Shown: positions 7,505 through 14,477 of the stretch, in pieces | Numbering within the stretch: the first letter of the stretch is position 1 | How the letters are laid out: each line of letters begins with the position of its first letter | Source: Roseovarius sp. UBA6167 | Lineage (GTDB): Bacteria; Pseudomonadota; Alphaproteobacteria; Rhodobacterales; Rhodobacteraceae | Length of the DNA stretch: 20,037 nucleotides | Direction: 5' to 3' | NCBI GenBank assembly: GCA_002428225.1 | Contig: DIUD01000062.1 | Coordinates: 1 to 20,037 of the forward strand | Program-made: the position numbers and the translations under genes | Notes under the pieces: generated by a model | Told to the model about the DNA's origin: nothing | Databases searched by the model: none | What the model saw: only the letters and a program-made list of their open reading frames with translations

Positions 7505-8107
7505 GTGCGCTGGATCTATTTCAGTGGTGAAGATGAAGTTTCCGAAGCTTTGGCGCGGCGCTGCGTTGAACGTGTCTTGCCTGAATTGACTTTTCAGTCA
7601 ATTCGTCCCCGACAAGGTGGCATTGATGGCGTCATCGAGAAATTTCCGTCATATTTGGACACGTCTAGGAACTACCCATTTTTTGTTATGATTGATCTTG
7701 ATAGGAAAGAATGTCCTCCTTCTGCCCGGGCGGACTTGCTTAGCAAACACAATATTACCGATTTGCCTCGGCAATTTATTCTTTCGATAGTCAAAAGAGA
7801 GTCAGAGGCTTGGCTGTTGGGAGATAGCGACGGGATTGCAGAATATCTTGGTATTCCAAATCAAGGAATTACCGGAAATCCCGAAGAGCTTTCTGACCCG
7901 AAAGGTGCCATCATCCAGTTGGCCAAAACGAGTCCAAGATATCGTGATGAAATCTGCCCGGACGCAAAAGGTGATGCGAAAGTTGGGCCTGGCTTCAACT
8001 TTCGCCTCACAGAGTTTGTAAAGCGCCAATGGAATATCGAAACCGCTGCAGAACGCTGCCCCACATTAATGAGAACCCTTGAACGGCTCAACAACCTGAA
8101 GGATTGA
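7505..8107 (+). CDS. DUF4276-like TOPRIM-type putative nuclease, partner of the ATPase
   Basis: The 200-aa protein resembles a DUF4276-type family. Landmarks are GEDEVSEALARR (8-19), with Glu9/Asp10 or Glu11 as candidate TOPRIM glutamate; MIDLDR (62-67), with the Asp64-x-Asp66 pair following a hydrophobic strand; KRESEAWLLGD (97-107); DPKGAIIQLAK (131-141); and a C-terminal GPGFNFRL...CPTLMRTLERL segment. The E...DxD layout is that of TOPRIM metal-binding folds, so a nuclease acting with the adjacent ATPase is inferred. The start is a GTG two bases after the ATPase stop with no clear Shine-Dalgarno sequence, implying translational coupling. The TGA is three bases before ilvN, and the ilvN ribosome binding site AAGGA lies within its last codons. 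I recognise the family resemblance from memory; no activity for it is known to me. Confidence 0.75.
   Translation: MRWIYFSGEDEVSEALARRCVERVLPELTFQSIRPRQGGIDGVIEKFPSYLDTSRNYPFFVMIDLDRKECPPSARADLLSKHNITDLPRQFILSIVKRESEAWLLGDSDGIAEYLGIPNQGITGNPEELSDPKGAIIQLAKTSPRYRDEICPDAKGDAKVGPGFNFRLTEFVKRQWNIETAAERCPTLMRTLERLNNLKD
7583..7604 (+). repeat. Perfect nine-base hairpin inside the DUF4276-like gene
   Basis: GAATTGACT at 7583-7591 is perfectly complementary to AGTCAATTC at 7596-7604 around a TTTC loop. It falls about 80 bases into the coding sequence and does not follow a conserved protein motif. It could be an RNA structure that tunes expression of the second gene, or chance. Confidence 0.45.
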
Positions 8108-8110
8108 AGA

Positions 8111-8671
8111 ATGTCCGCCCTGAAGATCAAAAAAGGCTCGTCCCGACATTCCGCCTATAACCTGCGCCCGCAATTCTCGGACGTGCAGGAGACCCATACG
8201 CTCGCCGTGATCGTCGATAACGAGCCGGGTGTGCTCGCGCGGGTGATTGGCCTCTTCTCGGGGCGCGGCTACAATATCGACAGCCTCACCGTGGCCGAGG
8301 TGGACCATACCGGCCACACCTCGCGCATCACCATCGTCACCACCGGCACGCCGCAGGTGATCGAGCAGATCAAGGCGCAGCTTGGCCGCATCGTGCCGGT
8401 CCACGAGGTGCATGACCTGACCGTCGAGGGCGCAAGCGTCGAGCGTGAGCTGGCGCTTCTCAAGGTGGCGGGCGAGGGCGAAAAGCGGGTCGAGGCGCTG
8501 CGGCTGGCGGACATCTTCCGCGCCAAGGTGGTGGACAGCACGCTCACCAGCTTTGTCTTCGAGATCACCGGCGGCCCGGAAAAGATCGACGCATTCGCCG
8601 ATCTCATGCGCCCGCTCGGCCTTCACGAGATGGCGCGCACCGGGGTCGCGGCCATGTCGCGCGGGGTGTGA
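8111..8671 (+). CDS. ilvN: Acetolactate synthase small (regulatory) subunit
   Basis: The 186-aa protein binds the large subunit, raises its activity and confers feedback inhibition by branched-chain amino acids. An ACT domain starts at about residue 29 with THTLAVIVDNEPGVLARVIGLFSGRGYNIDSL, including the Asn-Glu-Pro-Gly ligand loop; the second half (about 105-186) is the usual small-subunit C-terminal domain ending near LGLHEMARTG. The length is normal for the longer ilvH/ilvN type. The ATG at 8111 has AAGGA at 8099-8103, seven bases upstream and inside the preceding cassette gene. Its natural partner ilvI lies 1.8 kb upstream across the cassette. Composition returns abruptly to GC-rich here. 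The stop is only seven bases from the convergent priA stop. Confidence 0.96.
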   Translation: MSALKIKKGSSRHSAYNLRPQFSDVQETHTLAVIVDNEPGVLARVIGLFSGRGYNIDSLTVAEVDHTGHTSRITIVTTGTPQVIEQIKAQLGRIVPVHEVHDLTVEGASVERELALLKVAGEGEKRVEALRLADIFRAKVVDSTLTSFVFEITGGPEKIDAFADLMRPLGLHEMARTGVAAMSRGV

Positions 8672-8678
8672 TCGCGCC

Positions 8679-10874
8679 TCAGTAAAAGCTCTGCGGGTCG
8701 ATATCCACCGCGAGACGCATCCGCGCGGGTAGTTTCACCGGCGCGAGCCATTGCGTCAGCGCCGCCTGAAGCGCCGCGCCCCTGGGGGCCTTGACCAGGA
8801 GCCGCACCCGGTGCCGCCCCCTGATCCGCGCGATCGGCGCCGGCGCGGGGCCGAAAACCTCGGCCCCTGCCGCGCGCAGCGGCCCGTCGTTGCGCGCCAG
8901 CCACCCGCCCAGATCGAACGCGGCCTTCATGTCGGGCGAGGACAGGATGATCCCCGCCATCCGGCCATAGGGCGGCACCCCCGCCGCCTGCCGCTCGCGC
9001 GCCTCGGCGCGCCAGAACCCCTCCTCGTCGCCGCCAAGGATCGCGCGGATCACCGGATGCTCGGGCTGATGGGTCTGAAGCAGCGCGCGCCCCGGCCGCT
9101 CGGCGCGCCCCGCCCGCCCCGCCACTTGCCGCATGAGCTGAAAGGTGTGCTCGGCGGCGCGCAGGTCGCTGCCCTGAAGCCCCAGGTCGGCGTCGATCAC
9201 CCCCACCAGCGTCAGCAGCGGAAAGTTGTGCCCCTTGGCGACAAGCTGCGTGCCGATGATGATATCCGCATCCCCCCCGGCAATCGCCTCGATCCGCTCT
9301 TTCAGGGCGCGCGCCGAGGCGAACAGGTCCGACGACAGCACCGCGATCCGCGCCTCGGGGAACAGCGCCGCCGCCTCCTCGGCCAGCCGCTCCACCCCCG
9401 GCCCGACCGGGGCCATGCGCCCCTCGACCCCGCAGGAGGGGCAGACCACCGGCATCGGCGCGCTCTCGCCGCATTGGTGGCAGACAAGGCGATTGTGGAA
9501 CCGGTGCTCGACCATGCGCGCGTCGCACTGCTCGCACCCGATCTGATGGCCGCAGGCGCGGCACACCGTTACCGGCGCATAGCCGCGCCGGTTGAGAAAC
9601 AGCATCGCCTGCTCGCCCGCCGCCAGCCGCTCGGCCACCGCGCGCCGCAAGGTGGGCGACACCCACCGCCCCGCCGGCACCGCCTCGGCGCGCAGGTCGA
9701 TCGCAGCAAGCTCCGGCATCACCGCCACCCCGAAGCGCGACGCGAGGTCAAGCCGCGCGTATTTCCCGGCCTCGGCATTGGCCCAGCTCTCGAGGCTCGG
9801 CGTAGCCGAGGCCAGCACCACCCGCGCCCCGCAGATCGACGCGCGCAGCACCGCCATGTCGCGCGCATGGTAAAGCACGCCATCCTCCTGCTTGTAGGCG
9901 CCGTCATGCTCTTCATCGACCACGATCAACCCCAGATCGCGGAACGGCAGGAACAGCGCCGAACGCGCCCCCACCACCATCGGCACACCCCCCTGCCCGG
10001 CCATCTTCCAGACCCGGCGCCGCTCGGCCATGGTCACGCCCGAATGCCACTCGGCGGGGCGGGTGCCGAACCGTGCCTCGACACGGGTGATAAATTCCGC
10101 CGTCAGCGCGATCTCGGGCAGAAGCACCAGCGCCTGCCGCCCCTGGCGCAGGCATTCGGCCACCGCCTCGAGGTAAACCTCGGTCTTGCCCGACCCCGTC
10201 ACCCCGCGCAAAAGCGTGGTGCCGTAGCCCCCCGCGCGCAGCCCCGCGCCGAGCGCCTCTGCCGCCGCCGCCTGGTCCTCGGTCAGGTGTTTCGCGGGGC
10301 GGTCCGGGTCAAGCCTCGGGAAGGGCGCATCGCGCGGCGCGGTCTGCTCGATCAGCGCGCCATGGGCCACCAGCCCCTTGATAACCCCCGCGCCCACCCC
10401 CGCCAGATCGCACAGCTCGCGCAGGCCAAGGCCCATGCCGCCATGCTCGCGCAGCACCGCCAGCACCCGCGCGCGCGCCTCGGTCAACCGCGCGGGCGGC
10501 CCCTCGCCCAACCGGTAAATCCTGTGCGCGCCCGGCGGATCGGCCAGCCCCGGCGCGCGCGTCGCCAGCCGCAGCATCATGGGCAGCGGCGTCAGCGTAT
10601 AGGCCGCCGCGCGCGCCAGAAAGTCGCGCAACTCGCCGCGCATCGGCTCCAGATCGAGCACGCGGCCCACCTTGCGCGCCTTCTTGAGGTCGAACCCGCC
10701 CTCGCCCGGCCCCCAGACCACACCCATGATCCGGCGCGGCCCAAGCGGCACCTCGACGAAATCGCCCAGGCCCACACCGCCCTCGGGCGCGAGATAGTCG
10801 AGCGGGCCTCCAACCGGCTGCGCGGTCAGCACCGCCACCAGCGCGCCCTCGTCGAAATGCTCGGGCAGGTTCAC
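8679..10874 (-). CDS. priA: Primosomal protein N' (replication restart helicase PriA)
   Basis: PriA recognises stalled or collapsed forks and reloads the replicative helicase. Numbered from a possible TTG at 10880 (733 aa), motifs are Walker A GVTGSGKT (226-233), DEEH (322-325), the helicase SATPSLE motif (358-364) and eight zinc-binding cysteines at 440, 443, 449, 452, 467, 470, 480 and 483, all present; the 3'-DNA-binding domain occupies the first 100 residues. I prefer the GTG at 10874 (731 aa), because AAAGGAG at 10884-10890 stands nine bases before it but only three before the TTG. Length matches E. coli PriA (732 aa). It is transcribed divergently from the transaldolase gene and convergently with ilvN. 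Confidence 0.95.
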   Translation of the reverse strand: MNLPEHFDEGALVAVLTAQPVGGPLDYLAPEGGVGLGDFVEVPLGPRRIMGVVWGPGEGGFDLKKARKVGRVLDLEPMRGELRDFLARAAAYTLTPLPMMLRLATRAPGLADPPGAHRIYRLGEGPPARLTEARARVLAVLREHGGMGLGLRELCDLAGVGAGVIKGLVAHGALIEQTAPRDAPFPRLDPDRPAKHLTEDQAAAAEALGAGLRAGGYGTTLLRGVTGSGKTEVYLEAVAECLRQGRQALVLLPEIALTAEFITRVEARFGTRPAEWHSGVTMAERRRVWKMAGQGGVPMVVGARSALFLPFRDLGLIVVDEEHDGAYKQEDGVLYHARDMAVLRASICGARVVLASATPSLESWANAEAGKYARLDLASRFGVAVMPELAAIDLRAEAVPAGRWVSPTLRRAVAERLAAGEQAMLFLNRRGYAPVTVCRACGHQIGCEQCDARMVEHRFHNRLVCHQCGESAPMPVVCPSCGVEGRMAPVGPGVERLAEEAAALFPEARIAVLSSDLFASARALKERIEAIAGGDADIIIGTQLVAKGHNFPLLTLVGVIDADLGLQGSDLRAAEHTFQLMRQVAGRAGRAERPGRALLQTHQPEHPVIRAILGGDEEGFWRAEARERQAAGVPPYGRMAGIILSSPDMKAAFDLGGWLARNDGPLRAAGAEVFGPAPAPIARIRGRHRVRLLVKAPRGAALQAALTQWLAPVKLPARMRLAVDIDPQSFY

Positions 10875-10883
10875 GCGCAATCG

Positions 10884-10890
10884 CTCCTTT
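10884..10890 (-). promoter_or_regulatory. Ribosome binding site deciding the priA start
   Basis: On the minus strand this reads AAAGGAG, an excellent Shine-Dalgarno sequence. It leaves three bases before a TTG at 10880 and nine before a GTG at 10874. The second spacing is the functional one, so the GTG is favoured. Confidence 0.65.
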
Positions 10891-10964
10891 GCGGGGTTTC
10901 AGGCCCCCGATCTATGCGGTAAAGCCGGACCCGAGACAACCCGGACACCGGAAAGGGCAGGCCC

Positions 10965-11618
10965 ATGAAATTCTTTGTCGATACCGCAGAAATCGACCAG
11001 ATCGCCGAGTTGAACGATCTGGGCATGGTCGATGGCGTGACCACCAACCCCTCGCTGATCCTCAAATCGGGGCGCGACATTCTCGAGGTGACGCGCGAAA
11101 TCGCCGCCCTCGTCGAAGGCCCGGTCAGCGCCGAGGTCGTGGCGCTCGACTCCGGGGCGATGATCGAAGAGGGCCGCAAGCTCGCCGCCATCGCCCCCAA
11201 CATCGCCGTCAAGGTGCCGCTCACCTGGGACGGGCTGAAGGCGTGCAAGGTGCTGTCGGGCGAGGGGCATATGGTCAACGTGACGCTGTGTTTCTCGGCC
11301 AATCAGGCGCTTCTGGCGGCCAAGGCGGGGGCCACGTTCATCTCGCCCTTCATCGGGCGGCTTGACGACATCAACCTCGACGGCATGGATCTCATCGCCG
11401 ATATCCGCACGATCTACGACAATTACGGGTTCGAGACCCAGATCCTCGCGGCCTCGATCCGCACGGTCAACCACGCCTGCCAGTCCGCGCTCTTGGGCGC
11501 CGACGTGATGACCGCGCCGCCCGCCGTCATCAAGGCCATGGCCGCGCACCCGCTCACCGACAAGGGGCTTGCCGCCTTCATGGCCGACTGGGAAAAGACC
11601 GGGCAGAAGATCCTCTGA
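10965..11618 (+). CDS. tal: Transaldolase of the FSA/TalC type (often annotated fsa)
   Basis: The 217-aa TIM-barrel protein belongs to the small transaldolase/fructose-6-phosphate aldolase family. VTTNPSL (25-31) and the Schiff-base lysine Lys83 in AVKVP are present. Two positions known to separate the activities point to transaldolase: Glu57 in SAEVVA (E. coli FsaA has Gln59) and Phe129 in SPFIGR (FsaA has Tyr131). It would thus move a dihydroxyacetone unit between sugar phosphates in the pentose phosphate pathway rather than make free dihydroxyacetone. AAAGGGCAGG precedes the ATG at 10965. It is divergent from priA across about 90 bp, which should hold both promoters, although I see no convincing hexamers. 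No partner gene follows. Confidence 0.93.
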   Translation: MKFFVDTAEIDQIAELNDLGMVDGVTTNPSLILKSGRDILEVTREIAALVEGPVSAEVVALDSGAMIEEGRKLAAIAPNIAVKVPLTWDGLKACKVLSGEGHMVNVTLCFSANQALLAAKAGATFISPFIGRLDDINLDGMDLIADIRTIYDNYGFETQILAASIRTVNHACQSALLGADVMTAPPAVIKAMAAHPLTDKGLAAFMADWEKTGQKIL

Positions 11619-11630
11619 CACCGGTTTCCC

Positions 11631-11679
11631 GCCCGCGCGCCAGCACCACGTCCTGCCCGTGCGCCAGCGCCGCGCGGGC
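11631..11679. repeat. Nine-base inverted repeat downstream of the transaldolase gene
   Basis: GCCCGCGCG at 11631-11639 is the exact reverse complement of CGCGCGGGC at 11671-11679, with 31 bases between. It lies in the 114-bp space between the converging transaldolase gene and the small basic protein gene. There is no T run on either side and the loop is long, so a bidirectional terminator is possible but weakly supported. Confidence 0.25.
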
Positions 11680-11732
11680 ATCGTCTCGACACAGGGGCGG
11701 CGCCTCGAAACCGCGCCCTGCCACCCGCCGTT

Positions 11733-11918
11733 TCAGAACCGCCCCATGCGCCGCCCGAGCTTCATCGCCTGTCGCGTCTGCCGGGCCGTCTTGCGCCCGT
11801 CGGGGCCGGGCCGCGTCGCCCCGCCCGACATCGTATCGACGCCCTTGTTCATACCCTGGCGCATCACGCGCCGCATGATGATGCGGATCACCATGTTGAT
11901 CGCCTGATTGACATTCAT
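11733..11918 (-). CDS. Small basic protein, conserved-type hypothetical
   Basis: This 61-aa protein begins MNVNQAINMVIRIIMRRVMRQG, an amphipathic, Met/Ile/Arg-rich helix, continues with a Gly-rich linker (about 30-42) and ends in a very basic helix with RKTARQTRQAMKLGRRMGRF. I recall similar short proteins in Rhodobacteraceae but know no function. The start is well supported: the ATG at 11918 is preceded by AGAGGAG with seven bases between, and AAGGAGGTG, a near-perfect anti-16S match, lies further upstream at 11940-11948. It is downstream of scpB on the same strand across 112 bp. The pI must be extreme, so nucleic-acid or membrane-surface binding is conceivable but unproven. Confidence 0.7.
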   Translation of the reverse strand: MNVNQAINMVIRIIMRRVMRQGMNKGVDTMSGGATRPGPDGRKTARQTRQAMKLGRRMGRF

Positions 11919-12030
11919 TCCGCCACTCCTCTCGCTGCCACCTCCTTCATATAGACACGAAACATGCTGATTTGCGAGCAGCGTGACCGAAAACCGCTAA
12001 CGAACCGTGAATATCCGCAAGATTTTCCGC

Positions 12031-12684
12031 TCAATCCTCGAAAAACTCGGTCTGCCCCGGCGCGTTCTCATCCTCGTCGCCATCGCCGGGCCGGGGCAAC
12101 ACCCCCGGCGGCGGGCGGTTGTCGAGCAGCCCCGCCGCGCGCAATTCCTTCAGGCCGGGCAGGTCGCGCGCGCTTTCCAGACCGAAATGGTCGAGAAAGC
12201 TCTCGGTGACCACGAAGGTCACCGGACGCCCCGGCGTCATCTTGCGCCGGCCAAAGCGAATCCATTCCATTTCAAGCAGTTGATCGACGGTTCCACGACT
12301 GACCGAAACGCCGCGGATCTCCTCGATCTCGGCGCGCGTCACCGGCTGATGATAGGCGATGATGGCCAGCGTCTCGATCGCCGCGCGGCTCAGCTTGCGC
12401 GTCTCGACCACCTCGCGGCGCATCAGATAGCCAAGGTCGGGCGCGGTGCGCATCGCCCAGCCGTCGCCCACCCTGACCACCCGAACCCCCCGGTTTTCAT
12501 ACCGTTTCCGCAGATGCACCAGCGCCTCGGCGGGATCGCTGCCGTGCGGCATCCGGGCTGCCATCTCGCGCGTGTCGAGAGGCGCGGCAGAGGCGAAAAG
12601 CATCGCCTCGATCATGCGCTCCTGTTCTGCCATGGGGGGCGCTTTGAACAGGCTTTCTTCTTTTTCTTCGGTATCCTGCGACAC
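12031..12684 (-). CDS. scpB: Segregation and condensation protein B
   Basis: ScpB binds ScpA and, with SMC, forms the bacterial condensin that organises and segregates the chromosome. The 217-aa protein has the two winged-helix domains of the family: about residues 18-90 with MIEAMLFASAAPL, and 95-175 with the highly conserved ETLAIIAYHQPVTRAEIEEIRGVS. The C-terminal tail is acidic. The frame is open further upstream, but the GTG at 12684 is the best start: AAAGGA at 12693-12698 is eight bases before it and it begins four bases after the scpA stop. An ATG at 12633 lacks a ribosome binding site. In relatives I recall tatA next; here the following gene is a small basic protein. Confidence 0.95.
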   Translation of the reverse strand: MSQDTEEKEESLFKAPPMAEQERMIEAMLFASAAPLDTREMAARMPHGSDPAEALVHLRKRYENRGVRVVRVGDGWAMRTAPDLGYLMRREVVETRKLSRAAIETLAIIAYHQPVTRAEIEEIRGVSVSRGTVDQLLEMEWIRFGRRKMTPGRPVTFVVTESFLDHFGLESARDLPGLKELRAAGLLDNRPPPGVLPRPGDGDEDENAPGQTEFFED

Positions 12685-12688
12685 GCCC

Positions 12689-13477
12689 CTAATCCTTTCG
12701 TCGCAGTTCAAGGGGCGCGAAGATCTCCGATTGGCGCAGCTCCACGCGCCCCTCCTTGACCAGTTCCAGCGCGGCGGCGAAGGTGGACGCCGTGGCCGAA
12801 CGCCGCCGCACGGGATCGACGGTGAACCCCTCTGGCAGGTAGCGCGATATATCGGTCCAGGTTCCGGCAAAGCCGATCAGCCCGCGCAACCGCTCAAGTG
12901 CCTGTTCCATGGTGAAAATCGCGTCCCGGTCCATAACGAAAGGACGAAACTCGTCGCGGGTGCGGATGCGCGCATAGCCCTGCATCAGATCGAGCAACGT
13001 CGCCGTATAGCGCGTCTCGCGGCGGCGCGTCACGTCCTCGGGCAGGCCGCGCGCAAAGAAATCGCGCCCCAGCCGGTCGCGCCCCATGAGCCGCGCGGCG
13101 CATTCGCGCATCGCCTGCAAGCGTTCGAGCTGAAACGCCAGATGGGCGGCCAGTTCCTCGCCCGACGGGCCGTCCTCGGTCGGGTCCGGGGGCAGCAGGA
13201 GGCGCGATTTCAGGAACGCCAGCCACGCCGCCATGACCAGATAATCGGCGGCAAGCTCCAGCCGCAGCGCCTTGGCGCGCTCGACGAAGGCAAGATATTG
13301 CTGCGCCAGTTCCAAAACGGAAATGCGCCGCAGATCGACCTTTTGCGTGCGAGACAGCGTCAGGAGCAAATCAAGCGGCCCCTCGAACCCGTCCACATCG
13401 ACGATGAGCGCCTCTGCCGCCAGCCGCTCGGCCAGAGGCACCAGCCTTGCCCCGTCGTCGAAATCGTCCTCAGCCAT
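12689..13477 (-). CDS. scpA: Segregation and condensation protein A
   Basis: This 262-aa kleisin bridges the SMC head domains and recruits ScpB. The N-terminal signature FEGPLDLLLTLSRTQKVDLRRISVLELAQQYL (about residues 31-62) is diagnostic, followed by DYLVMAAWLAFLKSRLLLP. The C-terminal winged helix (about 195-262) includes STFAAALELVKEGRVELRQSEIFAPLEL. The ATG at 13477 overlaps the end of nagZ by eight bases and has no strong Shine-Dalgarno sequence, so translation is probably coupled to nagZ. The scpB start follows four bases after its stop. The pairing of nagZ with scpA/scpB is frequent in alphaproteobacteria. Confidence 0.96.
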   Translation of the reverse strand: MAEDDFDDGARLVPLAERLAAEALIVDVDGFEGPLDLLLTLSRTQKVDLRRISVLELAQQYLAFVERAKALRLELAADYLVMAAWLAFLKSRLLLPPDPTEDGPSGEELAAHLAFQLERLQAMRECAARLMGRDRLGRDFFARGLPEDVTRRRETRYTATLLDLMQGYARIRTRDEFRPFVMDRDAIFTMEQALERLRGLIGFAGTWTDISRYLPEGFTVDPVRRRSATASTFAAALELVKEGRVELRQSEIFAPLELRRKD

Positions 13478-14477
13478 GCATCCGTCCGCCCGTCAGCGCA
13501 TCAAGCTGCGCCGCGAGGGCGGAAATGTCAACCGGATCGGGGCGGCGGCGGCAGGCCATCGCGGCCTCGGCGCGGGCCTGCGCGGTCGTGGTCATTTCGC
13601 CCGCCGCGTCGGCCACGGCCTGACGCTCCGCCAGCGAGCCGTTGCAATGCAGCACCACGTCACATCCCGCCGCGAGGGCCTGACGCGCGCGCGCGGCCAG
13701 ATCGCCCGAAAGCGCCTTCATCGAGATGTCATCGGTCATCAGCAGGCCATCAAAGCCGATCTCGTCGCGGATCGTGGCGATGACCGAGGGCGAGAGCGTC
13801 GCGGGCCGATCGTCCAGAGCCGCATAGACCACGTGCGCGGTCATCGCCATGGGCAGACAATTCAGCGCCCTGAACGGCGGAAAATCAATATCTTGCAGAT
13901 CGCTCTTCATGCAGTCAACGCGCGGCAGGTCGTGGTGGCTGTCGGCGCTCGCGCGACCATGGCCGGGAATATGCTTGAGCACCGGCAGAACGCCGCCCGC
14001 CAACAGCCCGTCGGCCACGGCGCGGCCGATTTCGGCCACCTGCGCCGGCGTTTCGCCATAGCAGCGGTTGCGCAGGAAAGGATGCGTGAGCGCGCCCGCC
14101 ACATCCACCAGCGGCGCGCAATTGCTGTCGATGCCAAGATCGTGAAGCTCGGCGGCGATGAGCCGGTAGCGCAGATACATCGCCTCGGCCGCCCGCGCGC
14201 CCGCCGCCGCCACATGGTCGAGCGGCGCGGGCCAGTCACGCCAGAACGGCGCGCGCAGGCGCTGCACGCGCCCGCCCTCCTGATCTATGGTTATGACGGC
14301 CTCGTGCCCGGCGGCCTCGCGCAGTTCCGACACAAGCGCGCGCACCTGATCGGGCGTGTCGATATTGCGCGCGAAAAGGATAAAGCCGAAAGGCCGGGAC
14401 ACTCGAAAGAGCGCCTTTTCCCCGGCCGTCAGCCGAAGCCCCTCGGCGTCAAGGATCACCGCGCCATAGCGGTTCAC
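13470..14477 (-). CDS. nagZ: Beta-N-acetylhexosaminidase (peptidoglycan recycling)
   Basis: This family 3 glycoside hydrolase removes GlcNAc from GlcNAc-1,6-anhydromuramyl peptides in the cytoplasm during wall recycling. With the GTG start at 14477 it is 335 aa, the normal length. The signature KHIPGHGRASADSHHDLP lies at 168-185 and holds the Asp/His acid-base dyad; the nucleophile is in TDDIS (Asp249/Asp250); TIDQEGGRVQRL is the substrate-side motif near 64-75. The GTG shares a GTGA overlap with the TGA of the SPOR gene, so the two are translationally coupled and longer upstream frames are not needed. It has no signal peptide, consistent with a cytoplasmic enzyme. Confidence 0.95.
   Translation of the reverse strand: MNRYGAVILDAEGLRLTAGEKALFRVSRPFGFILFARNIDTPDQVRALVSELREAAGHEAVITIDQEGGRVQRLRAPFWRDWPAPLDHVAAAGARAAEAMYLRYRLIAAELHDLGIDSNCAPLVDVAGALTHPFLRNRCYGETPAQVAEIGRAVADGLLAGGVLPVLKHIPGHGRASADSHHDLPRVDCMKSDLQDIDFPPFRALNCLPMAMTAHVVYAALDDRPATLSPSVIATIRDEIGFDGLLMTDDISMKALSGDLAARARQALAAGCDVVLHCNGSLAERQAVADAAGEMTTTAQARAEAAMACRRRPDPVDISALAAQLDALTGGRMHG

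Larger units (their letters stand above)
6282..8110 (+). other. AT-richer two-gene cassette inserted between ilvI and ilvN
   Basis: Three 60-base stretches counted by hand inside the cassette (from 6421, 7141 and 7861) each have 29 G or C, against 36 and 44 in two stretches of the flanking ilv genes (from 5401 and 8461). Codons such as ATA, TTA, AGA and TTT, scarce in the neighbours, are frequent. The unit holds an ABC-type ATPase gene and a DUF4276-like gene, both on the strand of ilvI/ilvN. I see no integrase, transposase, terminal inverted repeat or obvious target duplication. The left boundary lies between the ilvI stop and about 6340; the right boundary is at or just before the three bases separating the second gene from ilvN. 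Acquisition by recombination is the likely origin. Confidence 0.8.

Noticed and set aside
6282..8110. The cassette as a transposon or prophage fragment
   Set aside because: No transposase, integrase, terminal inverted repeats or clear target duplication; both genes are complete and tightly fitted to ilvN.
8751..10922. 723-codon plus-strand open frame opposite priA
   Set aside because: Shadow of priA: Arg/Gln/His-rich with no motifs, whereas the minus strand encodes all PriA motifs.
11570..11732. Minus-strand frame after the small basic gene, reading CRDDARAALAHGQDVVLARG
   Set aside because: It looks protein-like for about 40 codons but has no supported start, overlaps the transaldolase end antisense and continues a shifted frame of the small gene.
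12685..12870. N-terminal extension of ScpB into scpA
   Set aside because: The extra residues are the shadow of scpA, and a GTG with a good ribosome binding site at 12684 gives the normal ScpB length.
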